A DNA stretch of 64,000 bases from Kribbella sp. VKM Ac-2568 (lineage in GTDB: Bacteria > Actinomycetota > Actinomycetes > Propionibacteriales > Kribbellaceae): contig NZ_SLVF01000006.1 of NCBI RefSeq assembly GCF_004345365.1, positions 372,001 through 436,000 on the forward strand, written 5' to 3'. This document shows, piece after piece, positions 52,440 through 61,226 of this stretch. Below the pieces are notes generated by a model. It saw only the letters and a list, made by a program, of their open reading frames with translations. It had not been told where the DNA came from and made no database searches. The position numbers and the translations under genes are program-made. The number at the start of each line of letters is the position of its first letter. Within the stretch, counting starts at the first letter, position 1.

Positions 52440-52643
52440 GTCAATCCCGCACGAACGACGGCCATCGGGCTGCTGAGTTTCGCCGTGGTGGCCGGCGCGG
52501 ACGGAGTACGGGTGTTCGATGACCGGAACAACTTCTGGTCGGCCGAGGTTCCGTCGTACGGCGTGAAGGTGCCGCATGCCGGCGTCACCATCAAGGTGCT
52601 CACGCAGACCGGAACATCGATGTGGATCCTGGTCTCCCGGTAG
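52440..52643 (+). pseudogene. C-terminal fragment resembling M6 (immune inhibitor A-like) metalloprotease
   Basis: The frame ending at TAG 52643 reads GVRVFDDRNNFWSAEVPSYG and VKVPHAGVTIKVLTQTGTSM, the closing strands of InhA/M6-type secreted proteases. No HEXXH domain or signal peptide lies upstream, and the frame degrades before ~52440. About 60 residues of a protein normally 600-800 aa survive, so I call it a gene remnant. The rest of the 490-bp gap (52261-52751) shows no other gene. Confidence 0.45.
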
Positions 52644-52751
52644 CAGGTTTATCGGCGGGTACTTTGACAGATGCCGCGGTTATGCAGACAGCCGTGCGGA
52701 ACCCGACCACTCCGAGGTGTCTGTGATGGCTCACCTTCAACGGACCCGCCG

Positions 52752-53063
52752 ATGAGGCGCAAGCCGCCCGCCGGGGCGGTCACCAAAGCGCCGGAGGGAC
52801 TCCCGTCCCCGCTGCTCGAGAACTGGGAGTGGCAGGACAATGCCGCCTGCCGGGACGTGAATCCGGAACTGTTCTTCTCCGCCGAGTCCGAGCGGGGCAT
52901 GCGCAAGCACGCCCGCGAGGTGCTGGCCAAGTCACTCTGCGGCACCTGCCCGGTGAGACGGCAGTGCCGCGAGCACGCGGTCGTGGTCGGCGAGATGTAC
53001 GGCGTCTGGGGCGGCACCACCGAGGAAGAGCGCGAACCCGCCCTCCACGGCCGCCGCCGCTGA
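52752..53063 (+). CDS. WhiB-family regulator
   Basis: 103 aa. Four iron-sulfur cysteines Cys33, Cys63, Cys66 and Cys72 in the C-x(n)-CxxCxxxxxC arrangement (SLCGTCPVRRQC), and the G-V-W-G-G motif (MYGVWGGTTEEER) that follows. It is an actinobacteria-specific [4Fe-4S] transcription factor responding to redox or nitric oxide. Basic tail HGRRR. It has no adjacent partner sigma factor. ATG 52752 is the clear start. Confidence 0.93.
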   Translation: MRRKPPAGAVTKAPEGLPSPLLENWEWQDNAACRDVNPELFFSAESERGMRKHAREVLAKSLCGTCPVRRQCREHAVVVGEMYGVWGGTTEEEREPALHGRRR

Positions 53064-53103
53064 TCCCCTCAGCCCTGGGTTACTCGCCGGTTAGCATGAC
53101 GGC

Positions 53104-53517
53104 ATGGAGCTGACTCTGGAGCTGGCCGAGAAGGTGCTCGCGTCGCAGCCGTTCAGCGTGCTGTTGGGGACCAGGCTGGTCGCCTTCGGTGACGGCCGAG
53201 CGGTCCTCGAACTGGACGTCCGCGACGATCTCCGGCAGCAGAACGGCTATCTGCACGGGGGAGTCCTGGCCTACGCCGCCGACAACGCGATCACCTTCGC
53301 GGGCGGCACCGCGCTCGGGCCGGCGGTGCTGACCGGTGGATTCACGATCACCTACCTCCGGCCCGCCGCGGGCGCGGTACTGCGGGCCGAGGCCCGGGTG
53401 GCGCACGCCAGCAGCAGGCAGGCGACGTGCACCTGCGAGTTGTTTGTGCAGGACGAGCACGGCGACACCACGCTCTGCGCCATCGCGCAGGGCACGGTGA
53501 TCGCTGTCCGTGCCTGA
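53104..53517 (+). CDS. PaaI-family thioesterase
   Basis: 137 aa hotdog-fold protein. RQQNGYLHGGVLAYAADNAI is the PaaI signature with catalytic His and the helix Asp; GGFTITYLRPAAGAVLRAEA is the following strand. It probably hydrolyses acyl-CoA thioesters, perhaps aromatic ones. Ends close to the convergent zf-TFIIB gene. Confidence 0.88.
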   Translation: MELTLELAEKVLASQPFSVLLGTRLVAFGDGRAVLELDVRDDLRQQNGYLHGGVLAYAADNAITFAGGTALGPAVLTGGFTITYLRPAAGAVLRAEARVAHASSRQATCTCELFVQDEHGDTTLCAIAQGTVIAVRA

Positions 53518-53531
53518 CGTCGGCCTCAGTC

Positions 53532-53876
53532 TCAGTCGAACAGCTCGTCGAAGAACGACTTCTTCTTCTTGCGGTGCGGGTACTGCTGGTACTTGTCGCG
53601 GTCGTCGTAGCGGCGCTTGTCCTCGTACCGGCGGTCGTCGTACCGCTTCTCCTCGTACCGGGGACGGTCGTACTCCGGCTGGCGGGCGGGCTGGACCGGC
53701 TGAACCGGTTGGCCCGGCTGCGGCCCGTTGTACGCGATCTCGGCGTCGACGAGCTTCTCCAGCTCGCCACGGTCCAGGAAGATGCCGCGGCACTCGGTGC
53801 ACTGGTCGACAGTGACACCGCTGCGCTCGTACGTGCGCATCGAGCCTCGGCACTTGGGGCAGATCAGGGTCTCCAT
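53532..53876 (-). CDS. zf-TFIIB domain protein
   Basis: 114 aa. Zinc ribbon with Cys6-Cys9 (ICPKC) and Cys26-Cys29 (QCTEC), followed by RGIFLDRGELEKLVDAE, the TFIIB-like zinc finger family. The C-terminal half is charged and repetitive (YDDRRYEDKRRYDDRD) and ends with a lysine cluster KKKKSFFDELFD. Function unknown; nucleic acid or protein binding is likely. ATG 53876. Confidence 0.9.
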   Translation of the reverse strand: METLICPKCRGSMRTYERSGVTVDQCTECRGIFLDRGELEKLVDAEIAYNGPQPGQPVQPVQPARQPEYDRPRYEEKRYDDRRYEDKRRYDDRDKYQQYPHRKKKKSFFDELFD

Positions 53877-53928
53877 TGAGACACTCTAGGTGACGAAATC
53901 GCCCGAACCCCGGGAGTTCAGCGAACTC

Positions 53929-54339
53929 TCAGGGAAGGCTCAGGCGATCCAGCCCGGTCACGCCGCGCTCGACCAGATGCTCGCGGCCGGCCGGGGGAAC
54001 GTACGGTTCCGGCCAGAAGTCGGTGATCCGGGCGATCTGCTCGCCGCGCAGCTCGAAGTACACGAGACCCACCAGCTCCTCGTCACCCACGGTGAAGTTC
54101 ATCGACGCGGCGGCGGTCGCGCCGTCCGCGATCAGCCGGGTCACGGTGAGCCGCCAGTCGTCCGGATACTCCCGGTTGAACGCGAGGTACCTCTCCCGGC
54201 CGGTGATCCGCTCGCCGGTCTGCGGCATCTCGTAGATCACGTCCTCGGTCACCAGCGCGCCGAAGTCGTCCCACTCGCGCTCGCTCATCGTCTCGAAGTA
54301 CAGCCGGACCACGGCCCGGGTCTGCTCGGTGCCAGTCAT
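53929..54339 (-). CDS. SnoaL-like NTF2-fold protein
   Basis: 136 aa. TEQTRAVVRLYFETMSEREW and ITGRERYLAFNREYPDD with a final ITDFWPEPYVPPAGREHL match the SnoaL-like cone fold (polyketide cyclase/steroid isomerase-like). FNREYPDDWRL is typical. ATG 54339. It is not in an operon with a recognised biosynthetic gene, so role unknown. Confidence 0.82.
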   Translation of the reverse strand: MTGTEQTRAVVRLYFETMSEREWDDFGALVTEDVIYEMPQTGERITGRERYLAFNREYPDDWRLTVTRLIADGATAAASMNFTVGDEELVGLVYFELRGEQIARITDFWPEPYVPPAGREHLVERGVTGLDRLSLP

Positions 54340-54416
54340 GACGCGACCGTAGACCCCGCCGCCGACATCGGCTGATGAGAGGATGCACGAGCCGTTTCCG
54401 AATCCTGGGGAGAACG

Positions 54417-56135
54417 ATGGCTGAGCAGTCCGCGGGTTTGCTGGCCCGGCGACGGGCCCGCGGTCTGTGGGTCAAGGGCGCCAAGCAGTTGGGCTTCGCG
54501 AAGACCGGCGAGGAGGCCGGTACGCCGGACAAGCCCGCCGCGCTGGACACCTTCACCCGGGCCCTCGAGCTGGATCCCGGGATGACGGACGCGTGGCTCG
54601 GCTTCCACGCGGCCGGTGGCGACCACGACACCGCGCTCGACAAGCTGGTCGCCGGACTGGGCCGGTTCGGCGAGGAGCGGGACCAGGACAAGCGCCGGCT
54701 GAGCTCGACCTTCCAGGCCGGCTGGTGGTTCACCCACTCGCTGGAGACCACCGACCACGTCTGGCACGCGGAGGTCCTCCGCCTGCTCGCGGCGGGTGAC
54801 ATCGACAAGGCCGCGGAAGCCGCCGACAAGGTGATCGAGGGCACCCGGCGGCACTTCCTGCTCTCCAACGTGGCGATGCTGCGCAAGCAGTACGACGTGG
54901 CGATCCACGAGCTTCGGCAGGTTCCGCAGGACGGGCACCTCGGCGCCGAGGCGGTACTGCGGCTCGGGATGCTGCTCGCCACGGTCGAGCAGTGGAGCGA
55001 GGCGGAGACCCTGCTCCGGCAGGCCGCCGGCCAGCAGCTGAACAACCTCGTCCAGGTGGACGCGGAGTACTACCTGGGCTTCGTCTACCGCGGCACGAAC
55101 CGCGAGGAGAACGCGCTTCGCCAGTTCGAGTGGGTCTACGAGCGGAACAACGCGCACCGGCAGGTCGCGGAGGCCCTGGCGGACTCCGACCTGCGGTTGG
55201 ACACCCGCCCGGCACCCCGCAGTACCGGCCCTGTCGCGCCCGTCATCAGGCGGGGCGCGCCGACCCAGCCGTCGCTGCACCGCCGGCCCGACTGGGGCGC
55301 GGTGCAGGGCATCCTCAACGAGCTCGACCGCAACGTCGGGATGGAGGACGTCAAGCGACAGGTCTCCGCGGTCGCGGCCCAGGTGCGGGCCGGCCTGATG
55401 CGGGCCGAGCGCGGCCTGCCCACCGCCAAGCTCGGCGGCCACCTGATCTTCGCCGGACCGCCCGGCACCGGCAAGACCACCGTCGCCCGCGTCGTCGCCC
55501 GCCTGTACTGCGCGCTGGGCCTGCTCGCCGCGGACACGGTGATCGAGACCGACCGGTCCGGCCTGGTCGCCGAGTGGATCGGCCAGACCGCGGTGAAGAC
55601 GAACGAGGTGGTCGACTCCGCGCTGGACGGCGTGCTGTTCATCGACGAGGCGTACGCGCTGCGCAAGAAGCGCACCGGCAACGACTTCGGCACCGAGGCG
55701 ATCGACACGCTGCTGAAGCGGATGGAGGACGACCGCGACCGCCTGGTGGTGATCGTGGCCGGCTACTCCGAACCGATGGCCGAGTTCCTGGAGGCCAACC
55801 CCGGCCTCCGCAGCCGCTTCTCCAGCCGCATCGACTTCCCCCGCTACACCGCCGACCAGCTCCGCGAGATCGCCTATCGCCTGGTCCAGAACCGCGGGGA
55901 CCACCTGACCGAGTCGGCCATGGCCAGCCTGACCGCCGTCCTCGACCAGGTCTGCTCCAGCGGCCGCATCGACGAACTGGGCAATGCCCGCTTCATCCGC
56001 ACCGTGCTCGAGGCCGCCGCCAAACACCGGGACCTCCGCCTGTTCAACTCCCCGGGCATCCCCTCCGACGAAGCGCTGGTGACGCTGGACGCCTCCGACC
56101 TGAAGGCAGCCGTCGAGGAGATCCTGAGCTTCTGA
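54417..56135 (+). CDS. EccA-like AAA+ ATPase with TPR N-terminus
   Basis: 572 aa. Residues ~20-270 form a TPR-type helical domain (KPAALDTFTRALELDPGMTD, AEAVLRLGMLLATVEQWSEA); ~290-560 is an AAA+ module of CbbX/EccA type: Walker A FAGPPGTGKTTVA (~350), Walker B LFIDEAYAL (~405), sensor VAGYSEPMAEF, Arg finger LRSRFSSRIDF. In mycobacterial type VII secretion EccA provides cytosolic ATPase/chaperone activity. No ESX genes or WXG100 proteins are seen in the window, so it is an orphan here. The sequence order TPR + AAA fits ESX EccA well. Confidence 0.88.
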   Translation: MAEQSAGLLARRRARGLWVKGAKQLGFAKTGEEAGTPDKPAALDTFTRALELDPGMTDAWLGFHAAGGDHDTALDKLVAGLGRFGEERDQDKRRLSSTFQAGWWFTHSLETTDHVWHAEVLRLLAAGDIDKAAEAADKVIEGTRRHFLLSNVAMLRKQYDVAIHELRQVPQDGHLGAEAVLRLGMLLATVEQWSEAETLLRQAAGQQLNNLVQVDAEYYLGFVYRGTNREENALRQFEWVYERNNAHRQVAEALADSDLRLDTRPAPRSTGPVAPVIRRGAPTQPSLHRRPDWGAVQGILNELDRNVGMEDVKRQVSAVAAQVRAGLMRAERGLPTAKLGGHLIFAGPPGTGKTTVARVVARLYCALGLLAADTVIETDRSGLVAEWIGQTAVKTNEVVDSALDGVLFIDEAYALRKKRTGNDFGTEAIDTLLKRMEDDRDRLVVIVAGYSEPMAEFLEANPGLRSRFSSRIDFPRYTADQLREIAYRLVQNRGDHLTESAMASLTAVLDQVCSSGRIDELGNARFIRTVLEAAAKHRDLRLFNSPGIPSDEALVTLDASDLKAAVEEILSF

Positions 56136-56379
56136 GTCACCGACTCGACACACTCGGCAACCAGGTCCGTGTCGACACCCCGGCTGCCATCGGTTGTTCA
56201 GGTTGTGTTTGCCGCAGGGCCGTCGGCCGGGGAGAGGATCAACTCGCTCCGACGGCCACCGCGGCGTCCGCTCGAGGAAACCCGCCGGAGACCACGAGCT
56301 CCGCGCGAACTCGCGTGTACCGAACCTCGGGCCTGCGTCCCCTGGACGTCCGCCCACGAATGCCCCAAGGAGCATCCGC

Positions 56380-57819
56380 ATGTCTCTCGCTCGCCGTTCT
56401 GTCCTCCGCGGTGCCGCCGGCGCCGGTGCCGCGGGCGTCGGCTTCGCCGCTGTCGGCGCTGTCCCGTCGCTCGCCGAGGCGACGCCCCGGCCGCAGCACC
56501 AGCCGTTCCCGTCGCACCGCCCGTTCCCGCCGCTGATGGACGACCCGAAGGGCCTGCTGGCGCTGCCGCCGGGCTTCAAGTACACGGTCGTCACCCACGC
56601 CGGCGAGACCAAGCTCAAGTCCGGTCAGCCGACCCCGGCCCTGCACGACGGCACCGCCGCCTTCGACGACGGCCGGAACTACCTGCTGATCCAGAACCAC
56701 GAGATCGGCGCCAACGACCCGCTGGGCGTGCCGCAGATCGCCGGCACCGTGTACGACGCGGGCGTCGGTTCGGCCGGCGGTTGCACGGTCATCTCGGTCG
56801 ACAAGGACGGCCGGAACCGTGGCGAGTGGGTCGGCATCTCCGGCACGCTCACCAACTGCGCCGGTGGCCCGACGCCGTGGGGAACCTGGATGACCTGTGA
56901 GGAGACCGAGTCCAAGGCCAACGGCTCCACCCGGCTCAAGGACCACGGGTACGTCTTCGAGGTCTGGGCCGACGGCGAGACGGCGCACCCGGTCCCGCTG
57001 AAGGCGCTCGGCCGCTACGCCCACGAGGCCCTCGCGATCGACAAGTCGCGGACCCACATCTACCTGTCCGAGGACGCCTCGGGCCCCAACGGCCTGTTCT
57101 ACCGGTGGTCCGCACCGCGCGGCTACAAGCTCAGCTCGGAGAGCTGGAAGGACCTCGCGGACGTCGACTTCGGCACCCTCGAGGCGATGGCCATCCTGGG
57201 AGACGACGGCAAACCGATCCCGGACGTCGCCTACCTGACGTCGGCCCAACTGCTGCGTCCGTTCCGGGTCGCGTGGGTGCCGGTGTCCGACCGCGACGCG
57301 GTCTCGGTCTCCGTCCGCAAGCAGTTCACCGACGGCCAGGTCACCCGGGGCAAGAAGTTCGAGGGCGTCTACGGCACCGACGAGGGTGTCTACGTCGTCA
57401 ACTCCTTCGCCGAGGGAGGTTCGGCGGACCTGCCGGCCGACGCGGTGCCGCACGACGGCATGGTGTGGTTCTACAACTACGAGGCCAAGACCATCCAGCT
57501 GGTCACCTACTTCCCCGAGAGTGCCGCCGCCAACAAGGGCACCGAGGCGAAGTACAACGACTACAACTTCGACGGCCCGGACAACGTGACCGTCACCCCG
57601 TGGGGCTCGCTGGTCCTGGCCGAGGACGGCAACGCCAGCAGCCACGTGCTCAGCTCGACCCCCGGCGGCCCGACGTACGCGATCGCCCGCAACATGCTCA
57701 ACGACTCCGAGTTCACCGGCCCGACCTTCTCCGATGACGGGAAGGTGCTCTTCGTCAACATCCAGACCCCGGGCATCACCCTCGCCATCACCGGCCCCTG
57801 GCGCGACTACCTCGGCTGA
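56380..57819 (+). CDS. Tat-exported PhoX-like (DUF839) phosphatase
   Basis: 479 aa. N-terminus MSLARRSVLRGAAG is a twin-arginine signal (RRSVL). DUF839 features follow: YLLIQNHEIGANDPLG, MTCEETESKANGST, GRYAHEALAID and FSDDGKVLFVNIQTPG. PhoX binds Ca2+/Fe and hydrolyses phosphomonoesters at the cell surface under phosphate starvation. Upstream 240 bp contains GGTTGTTCAGGTTGTG (56192-56207), a loose direct repeat that could be PhoP-like but I could not confirm. ATG 56380 follows CAAGGAG. Confidence 0.9.
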   Translation: MSLARRSVLRGAAGAGAAGVGFAAVGAVPSLAEATPRPQHQPFPSHRPFPPLMDDPKGLLALPPGFKYTVVTHAGETKLKSGQPTPALHDGTAAFDDGRNYLLIQNHEIGANDPLGVPQIAGTVYDAGVGSAGGCTVISVDKDGRNRGEWVGISGTLTNCAGGPTPWGTWMTCEETESKANGSTRLKDHGYVFEVWADGETAHPVPLKALGRYAHEALAIDKSRTHIYLSEDASGPNGLFYRWSAPRGYKLSSESWKDLADVDFGTLEAMAILGDDGKPIPDVAYLTSAQLLRPFRVAWVPVSDRDAVSVSVRKQFTDGQVTRGKKFEGVYGTDEGVYVVNSFAEGGSADLPADAVPHDGMVWFYNYEAKTIQLVTYFPESAAANKGTEAKYNDYNFDGPDNVTVTPWGSLVLAEDGNASSHVLSSTPGGPTYAIARNMLNDSEFTGPTFSDDGKVLFVNIQTPGITLAITGPWRDYLG

Positions 57820-57841
57820 CGCCGTCGGTAGCTCCAACGAC

Positions 57842-57878
57842 AAGCCCCGCCCGGCGCGCGCTGCGCCGGACGGGGCTT
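57842..57878. terminator. Convergent terminator
   Basis: AAGCCCCG-C-CCGGCGC (57842-57857) pairs with GCGCCGG-A-CGGGGCTT (57863-57878) with one internal mismatch and a five-base loop. It sits between the PhoX and PBP stops and probably serves both strands. Confidence 0.8.
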
Positions 57879-57892
57879 CGTTCGTCCTCGGT

Positions 57893-59800
57893 CTACTTGA
57901 ACTTGGTGAGGAAGGTCTTGAGGATCGGCCCGGCGGCCTTCGCTCCGGAGGCGCCGCCTTCGACGATGACGGCGAAGGCCACGTCACCGCGGTAGCCGAC
58001 CATCCAGCCGTTGGTGATGACCTTGCCCTTGGAGACCAGCTCCGCGGTACCGGTCTTCGCCGCGACCGCGCCGTTCGCGGCCAGCACGTGCGCGGTGCCG
58101 CCGGTGACCGTCGTCCGCATCATCGTGCGCAGCGCCGCGGTGGTTGCTGCGGGCAACGGTGAGGCGGCCGCGCCGGCCGGGTCCTTGCCGGGGACGAGGA
58201 CGGGGTTCAGCGCAGTACCGTGCTGGACCGCGCCGGCCACCATCGCCATCTGCAGCGGGCTCGCCGTCACGGTGCCCTGGCCGATCATCGAGGCCGCCTC
58301 GGCGACGTCGTCCTTGGGCGCGGGCACCTCGCCGCCGTACGCCGGGATCGACAGCTTCAGGTCCCTCCCGAAGCCGAACATCGCGGCGGCCTTCGTCATC
58401 CCGTCGGCGGGCAGCCGGCCATGCTGGGAGATGAAGGCGGTGTTGCAGGACTCGTTGAACGCCTTCTGCATGGAGCCGTTGCCGTACGCCGCGAGGCCGT
58501 CGTAGTTCTTGAAGGTCTTGCCGAACACGTTGATGGTGTTCGTGCACGGCAGCGCGGTGTTCGCGGTCTCCCCGCTGCCCATCAGCGCGGCCGAGGTGAC
58601 GATCTTGAAGGTCGAGCCCGGCGCGTAGTGCCCCTGGAAGGCGCGGTTGTAGTTCGTCGCGTCCGGCCCGTTGGCGGCGGCCAGCACCTGCCCGGTCGAG
58701 GCCTGTACCGCGACCAGCGACGCCGGCAGCTTGCTCGTCGCCAGAGCGGCCTCGGCGGCGCGCTGCAGGTTCGCGTCGAGGCTGGTCTTCACCGGGACTC
58801 CGGCCTTGCCCTGCTGCGAGAAGACCGTCTTGATCGTCATCTTGGTCTTGCCGTCGCGAAGGGTGACTGTGCCGCCCGGGGTGCCCGCGAGTTGCTGCTG
58901 GTACGCGTACTGCAAGCCGGTGGTGCCGACCTGGTCCGCGCTCGAGGCGGTCGGCCCCGCGTTCTTCAGGGTCTCCTCGGTGGCGGTCTTCATCGTGCCG
59001 ATCACCGAACGCGCGAACGTCGAGGTCTCCGGCAGCGACTGGGTGCCGCCCATCGTCAGCACGCCGGGCAGCTTGCCCATCGCCGGCCGCAGCTTCTCCC
59101 AGTCCTCGGCGCGGATGGTGATCGCGTCGACGAACTGCCCGGCCGGCGCGGCGACGGCGCGCGCCTTCAGCTTGGCGCCGTCGACGTCCAGATTCTTGGT
59201 GAAGGCCGCGTACGTCGCGGGGGTGGCCACGTTGCCCGAGGCGACTCCGACGATCACGACCGGGCGGTTCGCGGTCAGCGCGCGGCCGTTCCGGTCGAGG
59301 ATGGACGCCCGCGCGGGCAGGGCGCGAACCCGCTTCAGGTAGTTCGCCTCGCCCAGCCCCGGGTAGATGGTGTCGCCGGAGGCCTTGATCTTCCAGGCGT
59401 CACCCGTCTTCACCGCGGTCGCGGTACTGGTCCACTTCATCGTGCCGATGCCGCGCAGTACGGCCTCGACGGCGAGTTCCTGCGTGCAGGTGTTGCCGTC
59501 GGTGCAGTTCGGCTCGCCCTGCGGTGTCACGGTGGCGGACTGGGCGACGAGCGCGGTGTCCACGCCGTCGAGCCGCGGTCCGAAGGTGGTCGGCGCGTCG
59601 GTCAGTGCCGCCGCCTCGTCCGGCTTGCCGTTCGGCGCCCAGGCCTTCACCCAGGCGGCGGCGAAGCTCTTGACGGCTTCCGCGGAAGCTTGCTTCTCGT
59701 TGTTCGGATCGGCCTTCCCTCCGCTGTCCGGCTTGCTGTCGGAACAACCAGCGGTGACGAGGACAGCACTCAGACAGACGATGGCAGCAGTTCGCTTCAC
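57893..59800 (-). CDS. Penicillin-binding lipoprotein with NTF2-like N-terminus
   Basis: 635 aa. Signal with lipobox VTAGC (Cys19). Residues ~45-150 are a MecA/NTF2-like domain, followed by the PBP dimer domain and transpeptidase: SxxK in GHYAPGSTFKIVTS (~395), SCN in NESCNTAF (~449) and KTG in AAKTGTAEL (~581). This layout is the class B monofunctional PBP with MecA_N domain, such as Streptomyces/Staphylococcus PBP2a-type proteins of actinobacteria. It crosslinks peptidoglycan. GTG 59800 is chosen for its adjacent signal peptide. Confidence 0.92.
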   Translation of the reverse strand: MKRTAAIVCLSAVLVTAGCSDSKPDSGGKADPNNEKQASAEAVKSFAAAWVKAWAPNGKPDEAAALTDAPTTFGPRLDGVDTALVAQSATVTPQGEPNCTDGNTCTQELAVEAVLRGIGTMKWTSTATAVKTGDAWKIKASGDTIYPGLGEANYLKRVRALPARASILDRNGRALTANRPVVIVGVASGNVATPATYAAFTKNLDVDGAKLKARAVAAPAGQFVDAITIRAEDWEKLRPAMGKLPGVLTMGGTQSLPETSTFARSVIGTMKTATEETLKNAGPTASSADQVGTTGLQYAYQQQLAGTPGGTVTLRDGKTKMTIKTVFSQQGKAGVPVKTSLDANLQRAAEAALATSKLPASLVAVQASTGQVLAAANGPDATNYNRAFQGHYAPGSTFKIVTSAALMGSGETANTALPCTNTINVFGKTFKNYDGLAAYGNGSMQKAFNESCNTAFISQHGRLPADGMTKAAAMFGFGRDLKLSIPAYGGEVPAPKDDVAEAASMIGQGTVTASPLQMAMVAGAVQHGTALNPVLVPGKDPAGAAASPLPAATTAALRTMMRTTVTGGTAHVLAANGAVAAKTGTAELVSKGKVITNGWMVGYRGDVAFAVIVEGGASGAKAAGPILKTFLTKFK

Positions 59801-60007
59801 GTTCTCAACTCTCGCACGGCGACGGGTACACACCTGGAACAGTCTTCGGCGTGTGGCTAGCCTGCCACGAGGGGAAAAATACTCAGGTCGCGGCCGGCCC
59901 GGACACTTCTACGACGCGCGACGCGGTCGTGAAGTTGGCCCGGATCGCAGGATCCGGTGGTGATTGCCGAGGCGAATCCCCCTGATCTACAACGGGAATC
60001 GGCTGGT

Positions 60008-60766
60008 TCAGCCGAGCTGGATGACCGCGAAGCGGGCGCCCTCGGGGTCGGCGAGCACCGCCATCCGGCCGAAGTCGGTGTCCAGCGGATCGCCGACGAG
60101 CTTGCCGCCGCCGCGTTCCACCTGCTCGACGGTGCCGTCGGTGCTCGAGGTCGCGAAGTACGGCAGCCAGTGCGGCGGCGTGCCGGGGGCGAAGTACGGG
60201 TGGAACGCCCCGGTCCCGGCGACGGGGCGGTCGCCGGCGTACAGAGCGGCGTACTGCGTGTCGATCTGCTCCGCGCGATAGCCGAACACGGCGGTGTAGA
60301 ACGCCTTGGCGGTCTCGTAGTCGTCGCTCAGCGCTTCGCTCCAGACCAGCATGCCGGGATCGGCGCGGCGCGCGCTGCCGATGTGTTCGGCGGCCTGCCA
60401 GAGGCCGAAGATCGCGCCGTTCGGGTCGGCGGCGATCGCCATCCGGCCGTGTTCGCCGATCTCCCGCGGTTCCGTCAACTCCTCGCCGTGTTCAGCTGCG
60501 ATGGCTTCGAGTGTGCGTTCCAGGTGATCCGTGGCGAGGTACGTCGTCCAGCGGCTCGCGAGGTGTGCTGTCCCCGGCTGCTTCGGGCCGATGCCGCCGA
60601 TGTCCTCGCCGTCGAGCTTGCAGACCCAGTAGTCACGCGCGCCCTGGTGCTCGCAGCTCCACCCGAACAAGCCGGCATAGAAACGCGTAGCCACGACGGC
60701 GTCGTCGGCGGCCAGGTCCACCCAGTTCGGGGTACCCGTCGGCCACGGCACGCTCCGATCGACCAT
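60008..60766 (-). CDS. Two-domain VOC family protein
   Basis: 252 aa with tandem glyoxalase-like domains (~8-120 and ~130-250). First: PNWVDLAADDAVVATRFYAG; GRMAIAADPNGAIFGLWQ. Second: PGMLVWSEALSDDYETAKAF; GRMAVLADPEGARFAVIQ. The pattern is common in actinobacterial hydroxylase- or antibiotic-resistance-like VOC proteins. ATG 60766 has AGGAGGA upstream. Role unknown. Confidence 0.86.
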   Translation of the reverse strand: MVDRSVPWPTGTPNWVDLAADDAVVATRFYAGLFGWSCEHQGARDYWVCKLDGEDIGGIGPKQPGTAHLASRWTTYLATDHLERTLEAIAAEHGEELTEPREIGEHGRMAIAADPNGAIFGLWQAAEHIGSARRADPGMLVWSEALSDDYETAKAFYTAVFGYRAEQIDTQYAALYAGDRPVAGTGAFHPYFAPGTPPHWLPYFATSSTDGTVEQVERGGGKLVGDPLDTDFGRMAVLADPEGARFAVIQLG

Positions 60767-60896
60767 CGGGTCCTCCTGCCGGAATACGTTGTCCAGAACA
60801 GCCCCGCCAAACCTGCCAGGGCACACCGGCCACGTCGAGGAGATCCCCCGCGGATCGCGTAACAGTTCGGTCACTGCTGGCGTAGTCTGCACGATT

Positions 60897-61226
60897 GTGA
60901 CCCGCCTAGCACTGCACAGCCGGCTGATCCCCGGCACCGAGGACGCCTACGAGGTCGAGCACGCCCGCGTCTGGCCCGAGCTGATCACCGTGATGAACCA
61001 GGCCGGCATCCACGACTGGAGCATCTGGCGCAGCGGCCGCGACCTCTTCCACCTGGTCGAGTGCGACGACTACGAGGCGGCTGTTGCCCAACTCGCCAAC
61101 GACCCGGTCGACCAGCGCTGGCAACAACACATGAGCCAGTACGTGGAAAGCTTCGCCCAGAACCCCGACGGCCTCGCCGGGCAGTCCCTGCGCCACGTCT
61201 GGACGATGTCCGAGCAAACCGACTAG
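60897..61226 (+). CDS. L-rhamnose mutarotase family protein
   Basis: 109 aa. GTEDAYEVEHARVWPELITV, IHDWSIWRSGRDLFHLVECD and VDQRWQQHMSQYVESF follow the RhaM pattern, which interconverts alpha- and beta-L-rhamnose (or fucose). GTG start. It may serve the sugar cluster at 40-48 kb although 12 kb away. The stop overlaps the convergent pirin stop (CTAG). Confidence 0.9.
   Translation: MTRLALHSRLIPGTEDAYEVEHARVWPELITVMNQAGIHDWSIWRSGRDLFHLVECDDYEAAVAQLANDPVDQRWQQHMSQYVESFAQNPDGLAGQSLRHVWTMSEQTD

Noticed and set aside
56190-56210. PHO box ahead of the PhoX gene
   Set aside because: The repeat GGTTGTTCAGGTTGTG has 9-bp spacing and does not fit the 11-bp direct-repeat PhoP site well.
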